This document shows, piece by piece, positions 9,980 through 20,149 of a DNA stretch of 64,000 nucleotides. A program made the position numbers and the translations under genes. The DNA is from Typhlomys cinereus (Eukaryota; Chordata; Mammalia; Rodentia; Platacanthomyidae), in the NCBI GenBank assembly GCA_023101885.1, contig JALPQD010000918.1, positions 186,001 through 250,000 on the forward strand, given 5' to 3'. Position 1 is the first letter of the stretch. Every line of letters starts with the position of its first letter. The notes below the pieces were generated by a model. That model saw nothing but the letters and a program-made list of their open reading frames with translations. It did not search any database and had not been told where the DNA came from.

Positions 9980-10224
9980 GGCGTGTGAGGTGGAAGGCAG
10001 AAGGAAGACAATGGAGCAAGCTAGTTCCTCCCGGATGGCAGAAGGGAGGTCCTCCGAGGATGGAGAGAAGCCAGCAGGTGCCTTTCCGTCTGTCCTGCTG
10101 TCCTTAGGGGAGGGAGGCAGGATGTATCCGAGGGGAGTGGTCCAGCAGATGCTGATGAGAGAGAGCATAAATAATGACTTGGCTGTTCAGCCCTTTGCAT
10201 AGATTACCGCAGGAGGCCTCGCGA

Positions 10225-10290
10225 CATTCCTGGGAGGTGGTGGCTATTATCATCATCAACCCTGTCACAGATAGGAAACCGAGCCAACCA
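10225..10290 (-). mobile_element. MIR fragment
   Basis: 'ggctattatcatcatcaacc' followed by 'gtcacagataggaaaccgag', antisense MIR core-like, about 250 bases upstream of the Acp7 start codon. Confidence 0.45.
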
Positions 10291-10559
10291 GGTGACTCAG
10301 TGGCTCGGGCTAGGAGGAGCCCAGGCTGGAGCTTGGCTGTCAATCACAGCTGGCTCCACAGGGAAGAGACCTAGGAGTGGGCTGAGGGACTTAGAAAAAA
10401 AGATGTCCTTTGGCAACTTCGACTCCGACATCCCATCCTACTTTCTTAGTAATACTAATTTCAGGGGGGGAGGGCCCGGGGGTGGGAAGATGCCTTTGGG
10501 CAACTTCTTCAGGCCGGAGCATTCCAGAGCGTCCCCAAGAACCCCATAGTAGTCTATTT

Positions 10560-11240
10560 CATCCTTCCATCCTCCCCCCAGATTCCCTCTCTCTTCCCCA
10601 CGGAATCCCTGGTACCCCAGTCATCACCACCTCCGTCGTCACTCCAACTGTCTCCCCGAGCCCTTAAACCTTCATGTGCACCCCCTAGTCTCACTACCAG
10701 CAACAGTTTCTGCCTCCCCGACCCCGGAACCTGCGCGGGGCTTGCACCTGCGGATGGGAGCTGGAACCGTCCTCCCAAGGCCTGGAGCGGTGATGGGGAC
10801 GCTCTCCTTGGGGACTCCGGCTCACCCTCGGGGGCACCAGCAGTCCTCCAGCTGGTCTCCACCACAGGGATGCACAGCAGTATTTATGACTTCGCAGGGA
10901 CAGACTCTCGCCGCCCACAGTTGTTCCAGCCCCGGAAGAACCAGCTGCCTTGGGGTGACGGGCTCCCCAGACAGCCTGAGCCCCGGGTCCCACAGGTCCG
11001 TCCGGTCCCTGGGGCCCCACGCCCACCCATCCGCCCCCCTCAGGGTGGAGCGCAAGAAAGGGGACACAGAAAAGCACGGATACATCGCCGCTGCCACCTC
11101 TGAGCAGGACGGCAGGTGCACGCCGGGCCAGGTAAGGCTGCGCTGTCCCCCGTCTCCGCCCCCCCCTGCAGAATCCCCCCACCCCCGGTGCCAGATATCC
11201 GCACCCACCCCGGAGGAACCCTTGTCTGCTGGGTGCCCAG
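10560..11240. promoter_or_regulatory. Orphan GC- and CpG-enriched single-copy block
   Basis: C-rich, repeat-free and richer in CpG (roughly 3-6 per 60 bases between 10740 and 11200) than the surrounding DNA, lying 0.6-1.3 kb upstream of the Acp7 start codon. A possible plus-strand splice donor (ccag|gtaaggctgcg) is at about 11130. Overlapping frames exist on both strands (the longest about 236 codons, 10676-11386, plus), but the products are Pro/Ser/Arg-rich and match nothing I know. It could be an Acp7 promoter or 5' exon region, a divergent lncRNA start, or a fading CpG island. Confidence 0.35.
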
Positions 11241-11559
11241 CTGGACCACGACCCGGGGAAGTCCCCTCATCCTTTCCAGCCTGCCAGCAGCATCTTCCAC
11301 GTGGTTCCTTCCAGCTTCCGAATCCCAGGACTCCTCAGACCCCCGCCGGGCATCCCAAAAGACACCAACTCCACTCGCCCAGGTGACAAAGGCGCTTGTG
11401 AGACAGGCGCCCGAGGCGAGGTATCTTACTCAATCTCTCCTGGCTTCTGTTTTCACACCTGTAAAAAGGAGCTGATCACAGCAGTACCCCATTGTGCAGA
11501 ATCCCCAAAGTCACAAACAGCCCTCGGTTGGGGGGGTGGGAGCAAGGAGAATCTTGCGA

Positions 11560-11672
11560 GTTAAACTTTTTGTTTGTTTGTTTGTTTTTTATGTGGGACC
11601 TGGGATCCGAACTCAGAACCTTCTGCTTGTGAGACAGAATCACAACCCCTGAGCCACCACTCCAGTCCCCAG
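11560..11672 (-). mobile_element. Truncated tRNA-head SINE (head only)
   Basis: Antisense copy: (TTTG)n tail side, 'gtgggacctgggatccgaac', 'cctgagccaccactccagtc'. Short flanking similarity (ttaaactttt and ttaaactttc) may be the TSD. The same head-only form occurs at 56943-57045. Confidence 0.7.
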
Positions 11673-11949
11673 AATTAAACTTTCGTGAGCTGTTTGAATA
11701 TTGAGGTAACTTGTCCCTGCGCTCCAAATATGCTTGGAGGGTCCCCAGACCTAGGCAAGATCTTGGGGCGTGGAGGAGTGCAGATTTTCAGGTCCCCCCT
11801 TCCCCACACATTTTCTGTAATCCACTTTCTTGCTGTCAGAGCGTGGAGTGCGGATTTCAGAGATGAAAATTCAGGGTGGCAGAGATCTCGGCCCTTTCTG
11901 CTTTGGGACCTCCATCGCATCTTAAAATAGAACAAAATTCATTTCTGCG

Positions 11950-12060
11950 CACCCCTTTAAGTCCTAGCACTCTGGAGCCTGAGGTAGGAGGGTGGGGGAG
12001 TGTGAAGCCAGCTGGGTTTCATGGGGAGACCCTGCTACACAATCAAACAAAACACCAAGC
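11950..12060 (+). mobile_element. B1-type SINE
   Basis: 'taagtcctagcactctggag', 'gaagccagctgggtttcatg', then 'agaccctgctacacaatcaa'. 11680-11945 and 12065-12390 are unassigned. Confidence 0.55.
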
Positions 12061-12392
12061 CAGGAAATAGTTCTCTAGTCAATTTCGACCTATAACCCAC
12101 CACTACTGGAGCCTGTACAGTAACATCTACCTCACCTCCTTGCATGATTCTCTCCTGGTAACTTTTCAAAATCCCCAATTCTTAAATGGTTGTGTGCAGA
12201 AGATGCGGGTGGCAATCTGATGAGGACTTGCATAAGTTCATGTTTATACATGCACGAAATAAATACACAGAATCGCAAAAGAAACCAAAGCTCCTGGATG
12301 CAGAGGGACAAAAATTTTGGAAACAAGTTTGCAATGTAGTAATATGTATTTGTTTACATATTTGTTTGAGATCATGAGCCTGCATGATCTGC

Positions 12393-12560
12393 AGAAAAGA
12401 TCTGCACTTCTAATCCAGGCTGACCTCAAACTTTTTGTGTGATACTCCTGCCTCCACCTCCCAGAGTGGTCTCCACTTCACTGGGTAGCTGAGGATGACC
12501 TTGAACTCTTGAACCTCCTGCTACCATTTCCCAAGTGCTGGGATTCCAGGTATATATTAC
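12393..12560 (-). mobile_element. B1-type SINEs carrying copy 1 of a 71-bp direct repeat
   Basis: Antisense B1 phrases. 12393-12463 recurs almost unchanged at 12881-12951. A second B1 half follows (ggatgaccttgaactcttga, ccaagtgctgggattccagg). Confidence 0.7.
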
Positions 12561-12579
12561 CATTTGGTTGGTGTTTTGG

Positions 12580-12855
12580 TTATTGCTATCAGAGAAGGGT
12601 GGTGGGGTGTGGGGGAGCACCTGAATGTGTGTGCCTGTAGAGGTCCAAGAGGGACCTCAAGAATCATCCTGGATTGCTCAACCTCCTTCTTGCTTTGCTC
12701 TGGGATTTCCCAGACTCCGCCTTCTAGGGTCAGCATGTCAGATTGACACCATTTCCATCCAACATTTTTACGTAGGATCTGGGGATTGAACTCAGGTCCT
12801 TTTACGTTTGAGGCAAAGATTTTAACCCCCTGAGCCATTTTTCCAGCCCTTTTGT
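12580..12855 (-). mobile_element. tRNA-head long SINE, old copy
   Basis: Antisense: 'gcacctgaatgtgtgtgcct', 'gaatcatcctggattgctca', 'tgggatttcccagactccgc', 'ggggattgaactcaggtcct', 'cctgagccatttttccagcc'. It is followed by a (TTTG)n run at 12850-12880. Confidence 0.82.
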
Positions 12856-12880
12856 TTGTTTGTTTGTTTGTTTGTTTGTT

Positions 12881-12990
12881 AGAAAAGATGTGCATTTCTA
12901 ACCCAGGCTGACCTCAAACTTTTTGTGTGATACTCCTGCCTCCACCTCCCAAATACTGGGATGCTAGTCCTATACCACCACACATAAACA
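12881..12990 (-). mobile_element. B1-type SINE with copy 2 of the 71-bp direct repeat
   Basis: 12881-12951 is nearly identical to 12393-12463. Here the B1 continues with 'aaatactgggatgctagtcc' and 'ataccaccacacataaacat'. 13000-13250 is unassigned. Confidence 0.7.
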
Positions 12991-13254
12991 TGTTTCTTTA
13001 TGATTTCATTAAATTTCAATTCTGGCATCAGGCCCAAAAGAATAAAATCACTTGGATGTTTCAATGACTGTACAAAACATGATTCCCATTCCTCAAATAG
13101 CTAGCATGGTCTGAAAACCATGGTTTCTTCTGATGATAAAGCCCCAGGTCAGCTCCTAAACCTGGGTTCTGAGGTCCTCCCTAAGATAGAAGGATGTGCT
13201 CAATTTCAGTAGCAGCCATGTTTCTTAAGAGTTCCACTTATAGAAATTATGAGC

Positions 13255-13470
13255 TTTTGGTTGGATCTGGTGGTGTGGGACTGCACTCCCAGCCCTGGAA
13301 GGCGAAGCCTGGAAAACACTAGAGCAAAATAAGGAGGTAGAGCAATCCAGGATGATTCTCAAGTCACCCTTGGACCTCTGTGGACTCACACACTAAGTGC
13401 TCTCTGGTACAAACACACCCGCACACACACATACACACACACATGTGTGCACAAAATAAATAAATAAAAA
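13255..13470 (+). mobile_element. Long SINE body, 5'-truncated
   Basis: Starts inside the body (gcactcccagccctggaagg), then 'gagcaatccaggatgattct', 'agtcacccttggacctctgt' and a CA-rich end. No recognisable tRNA head. Confidence 0.75.
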
Positions 13471-13474
13471 TAAA

Positions 13475-13723
13475 AAAGCTGAAAGTGGCAATACACCCTT
13501 GTAAATCCTAGCATTTGGGCGGTAGAGGCCAGTCTGAACCACATGAGATCTTGTTAAAAAAAAGAGAGAGAAGAAAATGAAAGGAAGGAAGGAAGGGAGG
13601 AAGGAGGAAGGAAGGAAGGGAGGGAGGGAGGGAGGGAGGGAGGGAGGGAGGGAGGGAGGAAGGAAGGAAGGAAGGAAGGAAGGAAGGAAGGAAGGAAGGA
13701 AGGAAGGAAGGAAGGAAGGAAGA
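13475..13723 (+). repeat. B1 fragment running into a (GGAA)/(GGGA) polypurine tract
   Basis: 13475-13556 is B1-like (cttgtaaatcctagcatttg). 13557-13723 is uninterrupted purine with GGGA then GGAA repeats, again starting at a SINE tail. Confidence 0.88.
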
Positions 13724-13869
13724 CATTTGTGAGAACTTGGTATGATAGATGTGGACAGGGCTCCTAGTGAGTGCTGCTGTACTCTCAGGCTTGTGAACAG
13801 AGAGCATCAACTATCAAACCAGTTGGCCTCTGTTGACATTTAGCTAGTCCATCCACAATCTTAGGCAAA

Positions 13870-14000
13870 CAATTTAACCTAACTGTGTGCTCAGCTTCCC
13901 CATCTGCTAAGTGTTGATAACAATAGAAACCACCTGGGTGGTTGTGGGGATTAAATGAGATTCTAGATAGGAGCTATTTAGAACCCTGTCCAGAGCAGAG
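13870..14000 (+). mobile_element. MIR fragment
   Basis: 'cagcttccccatctgctaag' ... 'gtggttgtggggattaaatg', matching MIR core order and spacing. Confidence 0.7.
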
Positions 14001-14299
14001 CAAGCTCCCTGCACAGCATTCCTTGCCCTTGTCATGAGCCCCAGGACATCTTGTCTGCACAGGAAGATGGGATTAGCGTGAGCCTGCTTTCCAGAGCCAT
14101 TCTAGATTGCTACGAAATATCTTATACATGCAGGAAGTGCATGGAACATGACAAGAGGTGCACCCCTATGTTCTCATCATGGGGGGAAAGGAGCATCTTA
14201 TCAGGTTCCCCTACCAATTCCTCTTCTGTTCCCCCCCAAATCCCACCGTACTTTCTTCCTTGCCATGAAGGGATCCACTGTACTAATTTTTAAAGTTTT

Positions 14300-14312
14300 T
14301 TTGTGTGTGCAT

Positions 14313-14359
<47 letters not shown>

Positions 14360-14635
14360 ATGTACACCTGTGGAAGTCCAAGGATGACTATGGGAATCAT
14401 CTTGGATTGCTCTTCCTCCTTTTTTGTTTTGCTCTGGTGCCCTAGACTTTGCCTTCTAGGGCTGGAAGTGCAGATCTCTGCTATCTTCCCTCCCCCATTC
14501 CCTTTCCCCGCCCTTCAGCATTTTAACATGGCATTTGGGATTTGAACTCAAGTCCTTCTTTTGCGGCAAGAGGCTTAAAGTCCTTCTTTTGCGGCAAGAG
14601 GCTTAACCCCGAGCCATCTCTATAGCCCTACTTAC
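14300..14635 (-). mobile_element. Long SINE with (TG)n and a 28-bp internal tandem duplication
   Basis: Antisense long SINE: (TG)n at about 14318-14357, 'gaatcatcttggattgctct', 'ggcatttgggatttgaactc', and a head end with 'ccgagccatctctatagccc'. The 28 bases at 14550-14577 are repeated exactly at 14578-14605. Confidence 0.82.
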
Positions 14636-14769
14636 TGATTCTGACCTGACTTTGGTATTACCATTGAGGTGTATGTCTTCTCATACACAATAATTTCACT
14701 TGGCCCTTAGGAGTACAGAATGCAAACAGAAAAAAAAAAATATATATATATGTATATATATATATGTAT

Positions 14770-15037
14770 ATTAGGTATCTTTGTGCCTGACTTCTTTCAC
14801 TGAATATAATCATTGTGAAATTTATCTGGGTTGGACAGATCCCTGCAATCCATTGCTTCCCATTGTCAGGGAGTATTCCATTTGTGTGAACACACCATGA
14901 TTTATTTCTCTACTGGCAGTCAATAGAAGTGGGAGCGTTTTCCTTTGTTTCTTTTGGCCCTTGCAAATAGTATTGTTTTTAAGAATCTAGTACCTATTCT
15001 TTTAATACCTATTTCTTTTGGATATAGACCCAGGGGA

Positions 15038-15087
<50 letters not shown>

Positions 15088-15655
15088 ACATTCATCCTAG
15101 ATAGGTACTAGCAAAGAGTTTTCCTACACACCTTTTTTTTTAAAGTGTCCTCCTATTTTAATTCTTTTGAAATAAAATTTTGATATTTAAAAAAAGAAAT
15201 AAACAAAAAAAAACCAAAGAGCTTTCCAAAGCAATTATAATAGTTTCTGTGTCTTCCACTAGTAATGTTGGAACAGTGCCATTGCTCCAGATCTTTGTCA
15301 ACACTTGGTATTGTCAGATGATCATTTTTAGTCATTCCGTTGGGTGTGTAATAGTAGCTCATTGTAGTTTTAATTTGCATTTCCCTGATGAGTAATGAAA
15401 TTGAACCTCTTTCCCTTTGCTAGACCTTTGATGTCCTTTCTGCGATGTGCTTCGTCAAGTGCCCTGCCCTATTTTCTATCGATTGTTACGTGAATTTGCT
15501 CTTTGCATATTGTGGATACAAGTCATTCAATCAGTTCTGTGTCCTAGAAGTGGCTCCTACTATAGGGTTTCTTTTTTCTCTTCTAATGACATTTTAAAAA
15601 ATAAATTTAAAAAATCTTTAATGTAGTCAATCATTATGGATAATGATTTTTTTAA
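14770..15655 (-). mobile_element. Ancient L1M fragment (ORF2 3' part)
   Basis: Antisense of the L1 ORF2 end: 'cctgacttctttcactgaat', 'tggatatagacccagggg', 'ctttgtcaacacttggtatt', 'taatttgcatttccctgatg', 'gtggatacaagtcattcaat'. The order matches L1 but no reading frame survives. It is interrupted by an (AC)n run at 15040-15080, and a (TA)n run (14742-14772) lies at its edge. Confidence 0.82.
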
Positions 15656-15659
15656 TTAC

Positions 15660-15825
15660 AGTCTTCTTTGGGGATAGAGGAACAGTTTTGAGTCTGGGTC
15701 TCAGTGTCATCCCAACTGGCCTTGAACTCACTTTGTGGCTGAGGTTACTTGAATTTCTGCCCCTCCTGCCTCTGCCTCCCATTATGAGCATTATAGGCAA
15801 GTGCTAGTAGGTGTGGCCAAAATCT
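15660..15825 (-). mobile_element. B1-type SINE
   Basis: 'ccaactggccttgaactcac', 'cctcctgcctctgcctccca', 'ataggcaagtgctagtaggt'. Confidence 0.65.
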
Positions 15826-15839
15826 TATTTAAGAAATAT

Positions 15840-16290
15840 TTCTCCAGGCCTGCTCATCAACTTGACAACCTGAGTTTGATCCCCAGAAGCCCACATGGTA
15901 CAAGGAAAGAACTGACTTCAAAAAGTTGCCCTCTGGCCTCCATTCATGTGTACATGCAAGCACTCGTTTCTCAATAATAATTAAATATGGTTCAAAGAGA
16001 GAAAGCACTTGCCTCACAATTCTGACAACTGACTTCAACCCCTGACCAATACGAAAAACAGCCACATCTGTTATTCCAGCACTCTTACTGAAGAATGGGA
16101 GGCGGGAGAATCAGCTGGAATCTCGTTCGTAAGCAAAGCACTGCCACAGAACTAAGAGAGGCCTTGCCTTCAAAACAAGCTGGAAGAAGAGGACTCTGGA
16201 AAAGCTGTCCTCTGACCTTCACCCTGGCTCTAAGGTATACGAGTGCCCGCACAACCACATAATCACACAATAAATATAAATAAATTTTAA
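15840..16290 (+). mobile_element. Two B2-like SINEs in tandem
   Basis: 15840-15985: 'gacaacctgagtttgatccc', 'agaagcccacatggtacaag', ending in AATAATTAAA. 15990-16290: a diverged second copy with 'gctgtcctctgaccttcacc' and 'aataaatataaataaat'. Confidence 0.65.
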
Positions 16291-16299
16291 AGAAGGGTG

Positions 16300-16960
16300 G
16301 AGGCTAGGAAATGGCCTAGAGGTGAAAGCGCTTATGGTGTAAGCAAAAGCCTCTGATTTCCAGATCTGCTTTCAATTTCCAGCCTCAGGAAGGCAGAGAC
16401 TGGGACTCGCCAGAGCAAGCTGGCCAGCCAGACTAGCCCTACTGCCAAGCTTTGGATTTGATTAGAAACCTTGTCTGGAGATAGTGGCAGGGAGATCAAG
16501 GATGACTCCCCATATCGATCATGTGCCTCCACACATGCGCACACACGCAGGTACATGTGCCTGTACACACGTGTCCCATACACGTGAACACATATATATA
16601 CACTCCCCACAGACACACACATATATAAGAAAGTGGAAAAAGGAAAATATTTCTGAGCTGGGTCTGGTAACCCATAGTGATCTGAACTGGGGCAGAAGGC
16701 TGAAATCGTCCAAGCCAGCCAGGACTAGCGTGAGTTCAAGTCTAGCCTGGGCAAAATTAAATGAAAAAAGGGACAGAGATAAAGGCGTTTGCCACAGAAG
16801 CCTGACATGAAACCCAAGTAAAGGTTGATGGAGAGAACCAACTAAGTTGTCTGCTGACCTCCACATGTACACTGTATCTCACACACGCGCGCGCATGCAC
16901 ACACACACACAAAACATGCTCACACACGATAATGAACCAGCAAAATCATTTAAAAAATTA
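16300..16960 (+). mobile_element. Long SINE plus B1/B2-like SINE cluster
   Basis: 16300-16650 has a tRNA-like head (ggctaggaaatggcctagag), body (tcgccagagcaagctggcca) and CA/TA-rich end. 16655-16760 is B1-like (gagctgggtctggtaaccca, gttcaagtctagcctgggca). 16765-16960 is B2-like with 'tgtctgctgacctccacatg' and CG/CA alternation near 16885. Confidence 0.6.
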
Positions 16961-16974
16961 AAAAAGGGGAAGGG

Positions 16975-17166
16975 TGTGCTTGGGATATAGCTCAGTGGTA
17001 GTGATTGCCTAACTCAGGCCTCTTAGGTTCAATTAACAGTACCCTTTGAAGAGAGAGAGATTAAGAGGTTGAGAAACTGAGAGAGAGATTGAGAGAGAGA
17101 TTGAGAGAGGAAGGGAGAAATTGAGAGAGGGAAAGAGGGGAGGGGGAGTTAAAAGAAAGAGAGAGA
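16975..17166 (+). mobile_element. Old ID element with (GA)n tail expansion
   Basis: 'gcttgggatatagctcagtg', 'gtagtgattgcctaactcag', diverged B box 'ttaggttcaattaacagtac', then about 115 bases of GA-rich purine (GAGAGATT units). Confidence 0.7.
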
Positions 17167-17179
17167 TTTGTTCTGTCTC

Positions 17180-17365
17180 TGCAACAGGCTGTATTGGGTC
17201 ATTTCAAACCATCTGCATGCAAATCTGGAGACCGAGTTCAATCAAGGGACCTCACATAGCAGAAGAGAGAACTGACTTCTGAAAGTTGTCCTTTGACTTC
17301 CATGCCTGTGCCACTGAATGTTTGCATTTTTCTGTCTCTCTCTTAAATAATAAATTAAATATTTA
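17180..17365 (+). mobile_element. B2-like SINE
   Basis: Diverged head, then 'ggagaccgagttcaatcaag', 'cagaagagagaactgacttc', 'gttgtcctttgacttccatg', ending AATAATAAATTAAA. Confidence 0.6.
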
Positions 17366-17449
17366 AATTATTTGTGTGCATTCCACTACAAGAATAGTGT
17401 CATTTCCTCATTGAAAAACAGAGGCAGCAGGAACCAGGGAGGTTTAATG

Positions 17450-17990
17450 GCTGAGCTTGAATCCTGTTTGACTGCCCTGTGGCTGTGTAAGCTCGGGTAA
17501 GTGTCTGCCATCTCTTAGGCTTAGTGTCTTAATGTCTAGAATGGCCACACCAGGGCCTCGGTCCACAGGGTTTGGAAAGATATCTCATATGCAACACAGG
17601 GTGGGGCGCAAAGGAAGAGCTCAGTTAATAATAACTGCAATTATTCGTGAACGATTTCACTGAATCACTCGGTGTTCATCAGGAACAGTGGAAGACACAG
17701 GATTTGTGTTGATCTGCAAGCGTGCTATAGTCCGATGTTGTATTTCCTGGACGCTCCTAAACATTCTTTCATACTGGCTCATGATGCCCCATCTCCTGGT
17801 TTACTTCTGCCAGTCAGAGGGAAGATGTGTGAATGGACCAAAAGCCAAGGTTTTAGAGCCAGAGGACTCAGATTCAAATCCAACTCCATACATTTAATAA
17901 CTATGAGTCCTTCACTTGTCCGAATCTTGATTTCTTCATCTGTAAAATAGGGATCATCTGCCATATTGTGTGCTTGACATATTTGAGAGG
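17450..17990 (+). mobile_element. Two MIR fragments
   Basis: 17450-17640 (ctgtggctgtgtaagctcgg, 'aagtgtctgccatctcttag') and 17855-17985 (tagagccagaggactcagat ... 'cttcatctgtaaaataggga'). Between them 17645-17850 is single-copy sequence I cannot assign. Confidence 0.55.
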
Positions 17991-18059
17991 GCTGAGTTGA
18001 TGAGGGAGTGAACAGACAGATGGGACGAGCTAAGGGAACAGGGTAGTGCTTGGTGCAAA

Positions 18060-18660
18060 GTGAGTCTTTTCTTCTTGTGCTGCCGAGGACAGAGCCTAGA
18101 GTCTTGCATAGGTTAGCCAAGTGTGCTACCACTGAGCCCCGCCCCCGCCCCCACGTGTACAGTGTAGACACCAGTCACTCTGCCTCTAAGCTATATACTT
18201 GTACTCTTTTAAAACTATTTATTTAGTTAGTTAGTTTGCGTGTGTATCAGAGGGCACTGCACATCCCTGTGGAGGACCAAGGGTGACTTTGGAAGTCATC
18301 TTGGATTGCTTCTACAACTTTTTTGCTTTATTCTAGGACCTTCTGCTTTCAAGGCAGAGGCTTAACCCCAGCCCTATACTTTTAATTTTGAGAGATGGTC
18401 GCACTGTGCTGTTCAGATTCTCCAGTAGTTAGGATTACAGGTCTGCTAGGTCTGATGTTTTGTTTAATGTCTTATTTTGTTTTTATATTTTTATTTATTA
18501 CTGTGGGGGGGGTGCGCAGGTATCATGCATGCATGCGTCAATGTGCATGTGACACAGTGCGTGTGGGCAGATCAGAGGACAACTTTCAGTAGTTGGTTCC
18601 CTTCTTCCACCTTGTGAATTCCAAAGCATCTCACTGGCCTGATAGATTATTTCATCCTAA
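18060..18660 (-). mobile_element. ID and B2/long SINE cluster, antisense
   Basis: 18060-18155 is ID-like (gaggacagagcctagagtct ... 'ctaccactgagccccgcccc'). 18210-18378 is a long SINE (tatcagagggcactgcacat, gaccaagggtgactttggaa). 18385-18450 is a B1 piece. 18480-18650 is a B2 relic (gcagatcagaggacaacttt). Confidence 0.65.
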
Positions 18661-19265
18661 CAAGACCAGATGGGTCGTTGGACAGAGAGGATTCAGCGAG
18701 TGTGACAGCCATACTTCAGCCCCAGCATCCAGGTGAGCCAGGTAAAGTGTGGGGGAAGCACTTGAGGATATCGTGTGGTGGTCACTTGTAAGAGTCACAG
18801 TCTGTCACTGACTTCAGGACACTGAACTGGTGGAGTGCAGAGGGGATGAGTGGCAGACAGATAGCTCCTTTCCAGGAGGAAAGGTGGCATACTCCTCAGG
18901 GACAGTGACCTGGACCAATGGTCTCAGAAGACCACTGCCCACTGGGGAAGGATCCTTTTGCCCCTGCAGCCATGCTTGCGGGTGTCCCACAGGTCACATG
19001 ACAATCTAAATCCTTGGCATGAGTGAGCCCACTGACCCTGCGCTGTTGACTAATCCTATTTTGTAGACGAGGACACTGCAGCTAAAAAGACTGAAAAATT
19101 TATTTAACATCACCTGGTTGGTACATGGCAAACCTGGGGCTAACACCTTGCCCAACTCTCCCCCCCTCCTGCATCAGTTTGGAAAGCAGTAGTTGTAAAT
19201 GATTTAGGGGACAGGGAGGGACCTTTCCCTGATATAATATTATCTAGTAAACTCCAACTTTGATG
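18660..19265. other. Single-copy stretch with one MIR relic
   Basis: No gene recognised. 19050-19140 (ctattttgtagacgaggaca, 'catcacctggttggtacatg') looks like antisense MIR. The rest shows no long frame with coding character. Confidence 0.4.
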
Positions 19266-19267
19266 TA

Positions 19268-19410
19268 GACAGCCAGGCATAGTGGGGCCTGTAATCCCAG
19301 CATGCAGGAGGATCACGAGTTGGAGACTAGCCTGGTCTACAAATGAAGTTTCAGGCCACCTTGGGCTACATCACAAGTCTCAAAATAAAAAGCAAACAAG
19401 CAAAAAAAGA
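19268..19410 (+). mobile_element. B1-type SINE
   Basis: 'agccaggcatagtggggcct', 'gtaatcccagcatgcaggag', 'gagactagcctggtctacaa', A-rich end. Confidence 0.75.
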
Positions 19411-19514
19411 AAAAAAGAAAGAAAAACACTCAAAACCTATGTAGACGCTTCTGTCTGGTCCACAGCAACTTCCTTCCTTGTCTTCTTGGTCTCCTTGTCC
19501 CTGTCTTGCCCCCA

Positions 19515-20030
19515 TAGTGTACAATTCCAGCCCTGGAAGGCAGAGTCTGGGAAAACCCAGAGCAAAACAGTAAGGTTAGAAAAGCAATCCAGAGGGCTGG
19601 AGAGGTGGCTCAGGGGTTAAGCCTCTGCCTTGCAGGCAGAAGGTCCTGAGTTCGGATCCTAGACCCCACGTATAGACACCAGGCGGAAGTGGGGGGGGGG
19701 TTCTGGTCCTGGTAGGGCGGAGCCTGTGAATCCCGGGGCAGAGTAAACAAGGAGGAGGTGGAGGCGTCCATGGTGGTTCCCGAATTCGTCCGTGGTTCTA
19801 CACACACATACATGCATACATGCACATATACACGCACACACACACATACACGCACACAATTGAATAAATAATAAAAAATTAAAAAAAAAAAAAAAGAAAA
19901 GCAATCCAGGATGATTTCCGATTTGGGCCTCCACCAGCACACACATTCAAGTGCCCTCTTATACACATGCCACACACACACTTCCACACAATAAACAAAC
20001 AAACAAACAAATAAATAAGAAGAAAATATA
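19515..20030 (+). mobile_element. Old long SINE split by a young long SINE
   Basis: The old body runs 19515-19592 and resumes at 19895-20030 (gatgatttccgatttgggcc). Between them 19593-19894 is a full-length young copy (ggctggagaggtggctcagg ... 'ccatggtggttcccgaattc', A-rich tail). Exact 15-bp TSD agaaaagcaatccag at 19578-19592 and 19895-19909. Order of events is therefore certain: old SINE first, young SINE into it. Confidence 0.92.
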
Positions 20031-20034
20031 AAAC

Positions 20035-20130
20035 AGACAAAGAAGGTGGAGGCAGGAAGATTGGAGGCTCAAGGTTATCCTCAGCCATAAAACAAGTTTG
20101 AGGCCAGTTTAGGTTACACAGGACCCTGTG
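20035..20130 (+). mobile_element. B1-type SINE fragment
   Basis: 'gaaggtggaggcaggaagat' ... 'ggccagtttaggttacacag'. Confidence 0.6.
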
Positions 20131-20149
20131 CTAGACAGCAACAAACACA

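Noticed and set aside
9980..10168. Upstream extension of the Acp7 start to the Met at 10168
   Set aside because: The 63 extra residues lack homology and would bury the signal peptide; the Met at 9979 starts a textbook signal sequence.
10165..10176. AT-rich 'cataaataatg' as an Acp7 TATA box
   Set aside because: On the Acp7 (minus) strand it reads attatttatg, not a TATA element. It resembles TATA only on the wrong strand.
10676..11386. 236-codon plus-strand frame and overlapping minus-strand frames in the GC-rich block
   Set aside because: Low-complexity Pro/Ser/Arg composition, open in several frames at once as expected for GC-rich DNA, and no recognisable domain. Kept only as a regulatory candidate.
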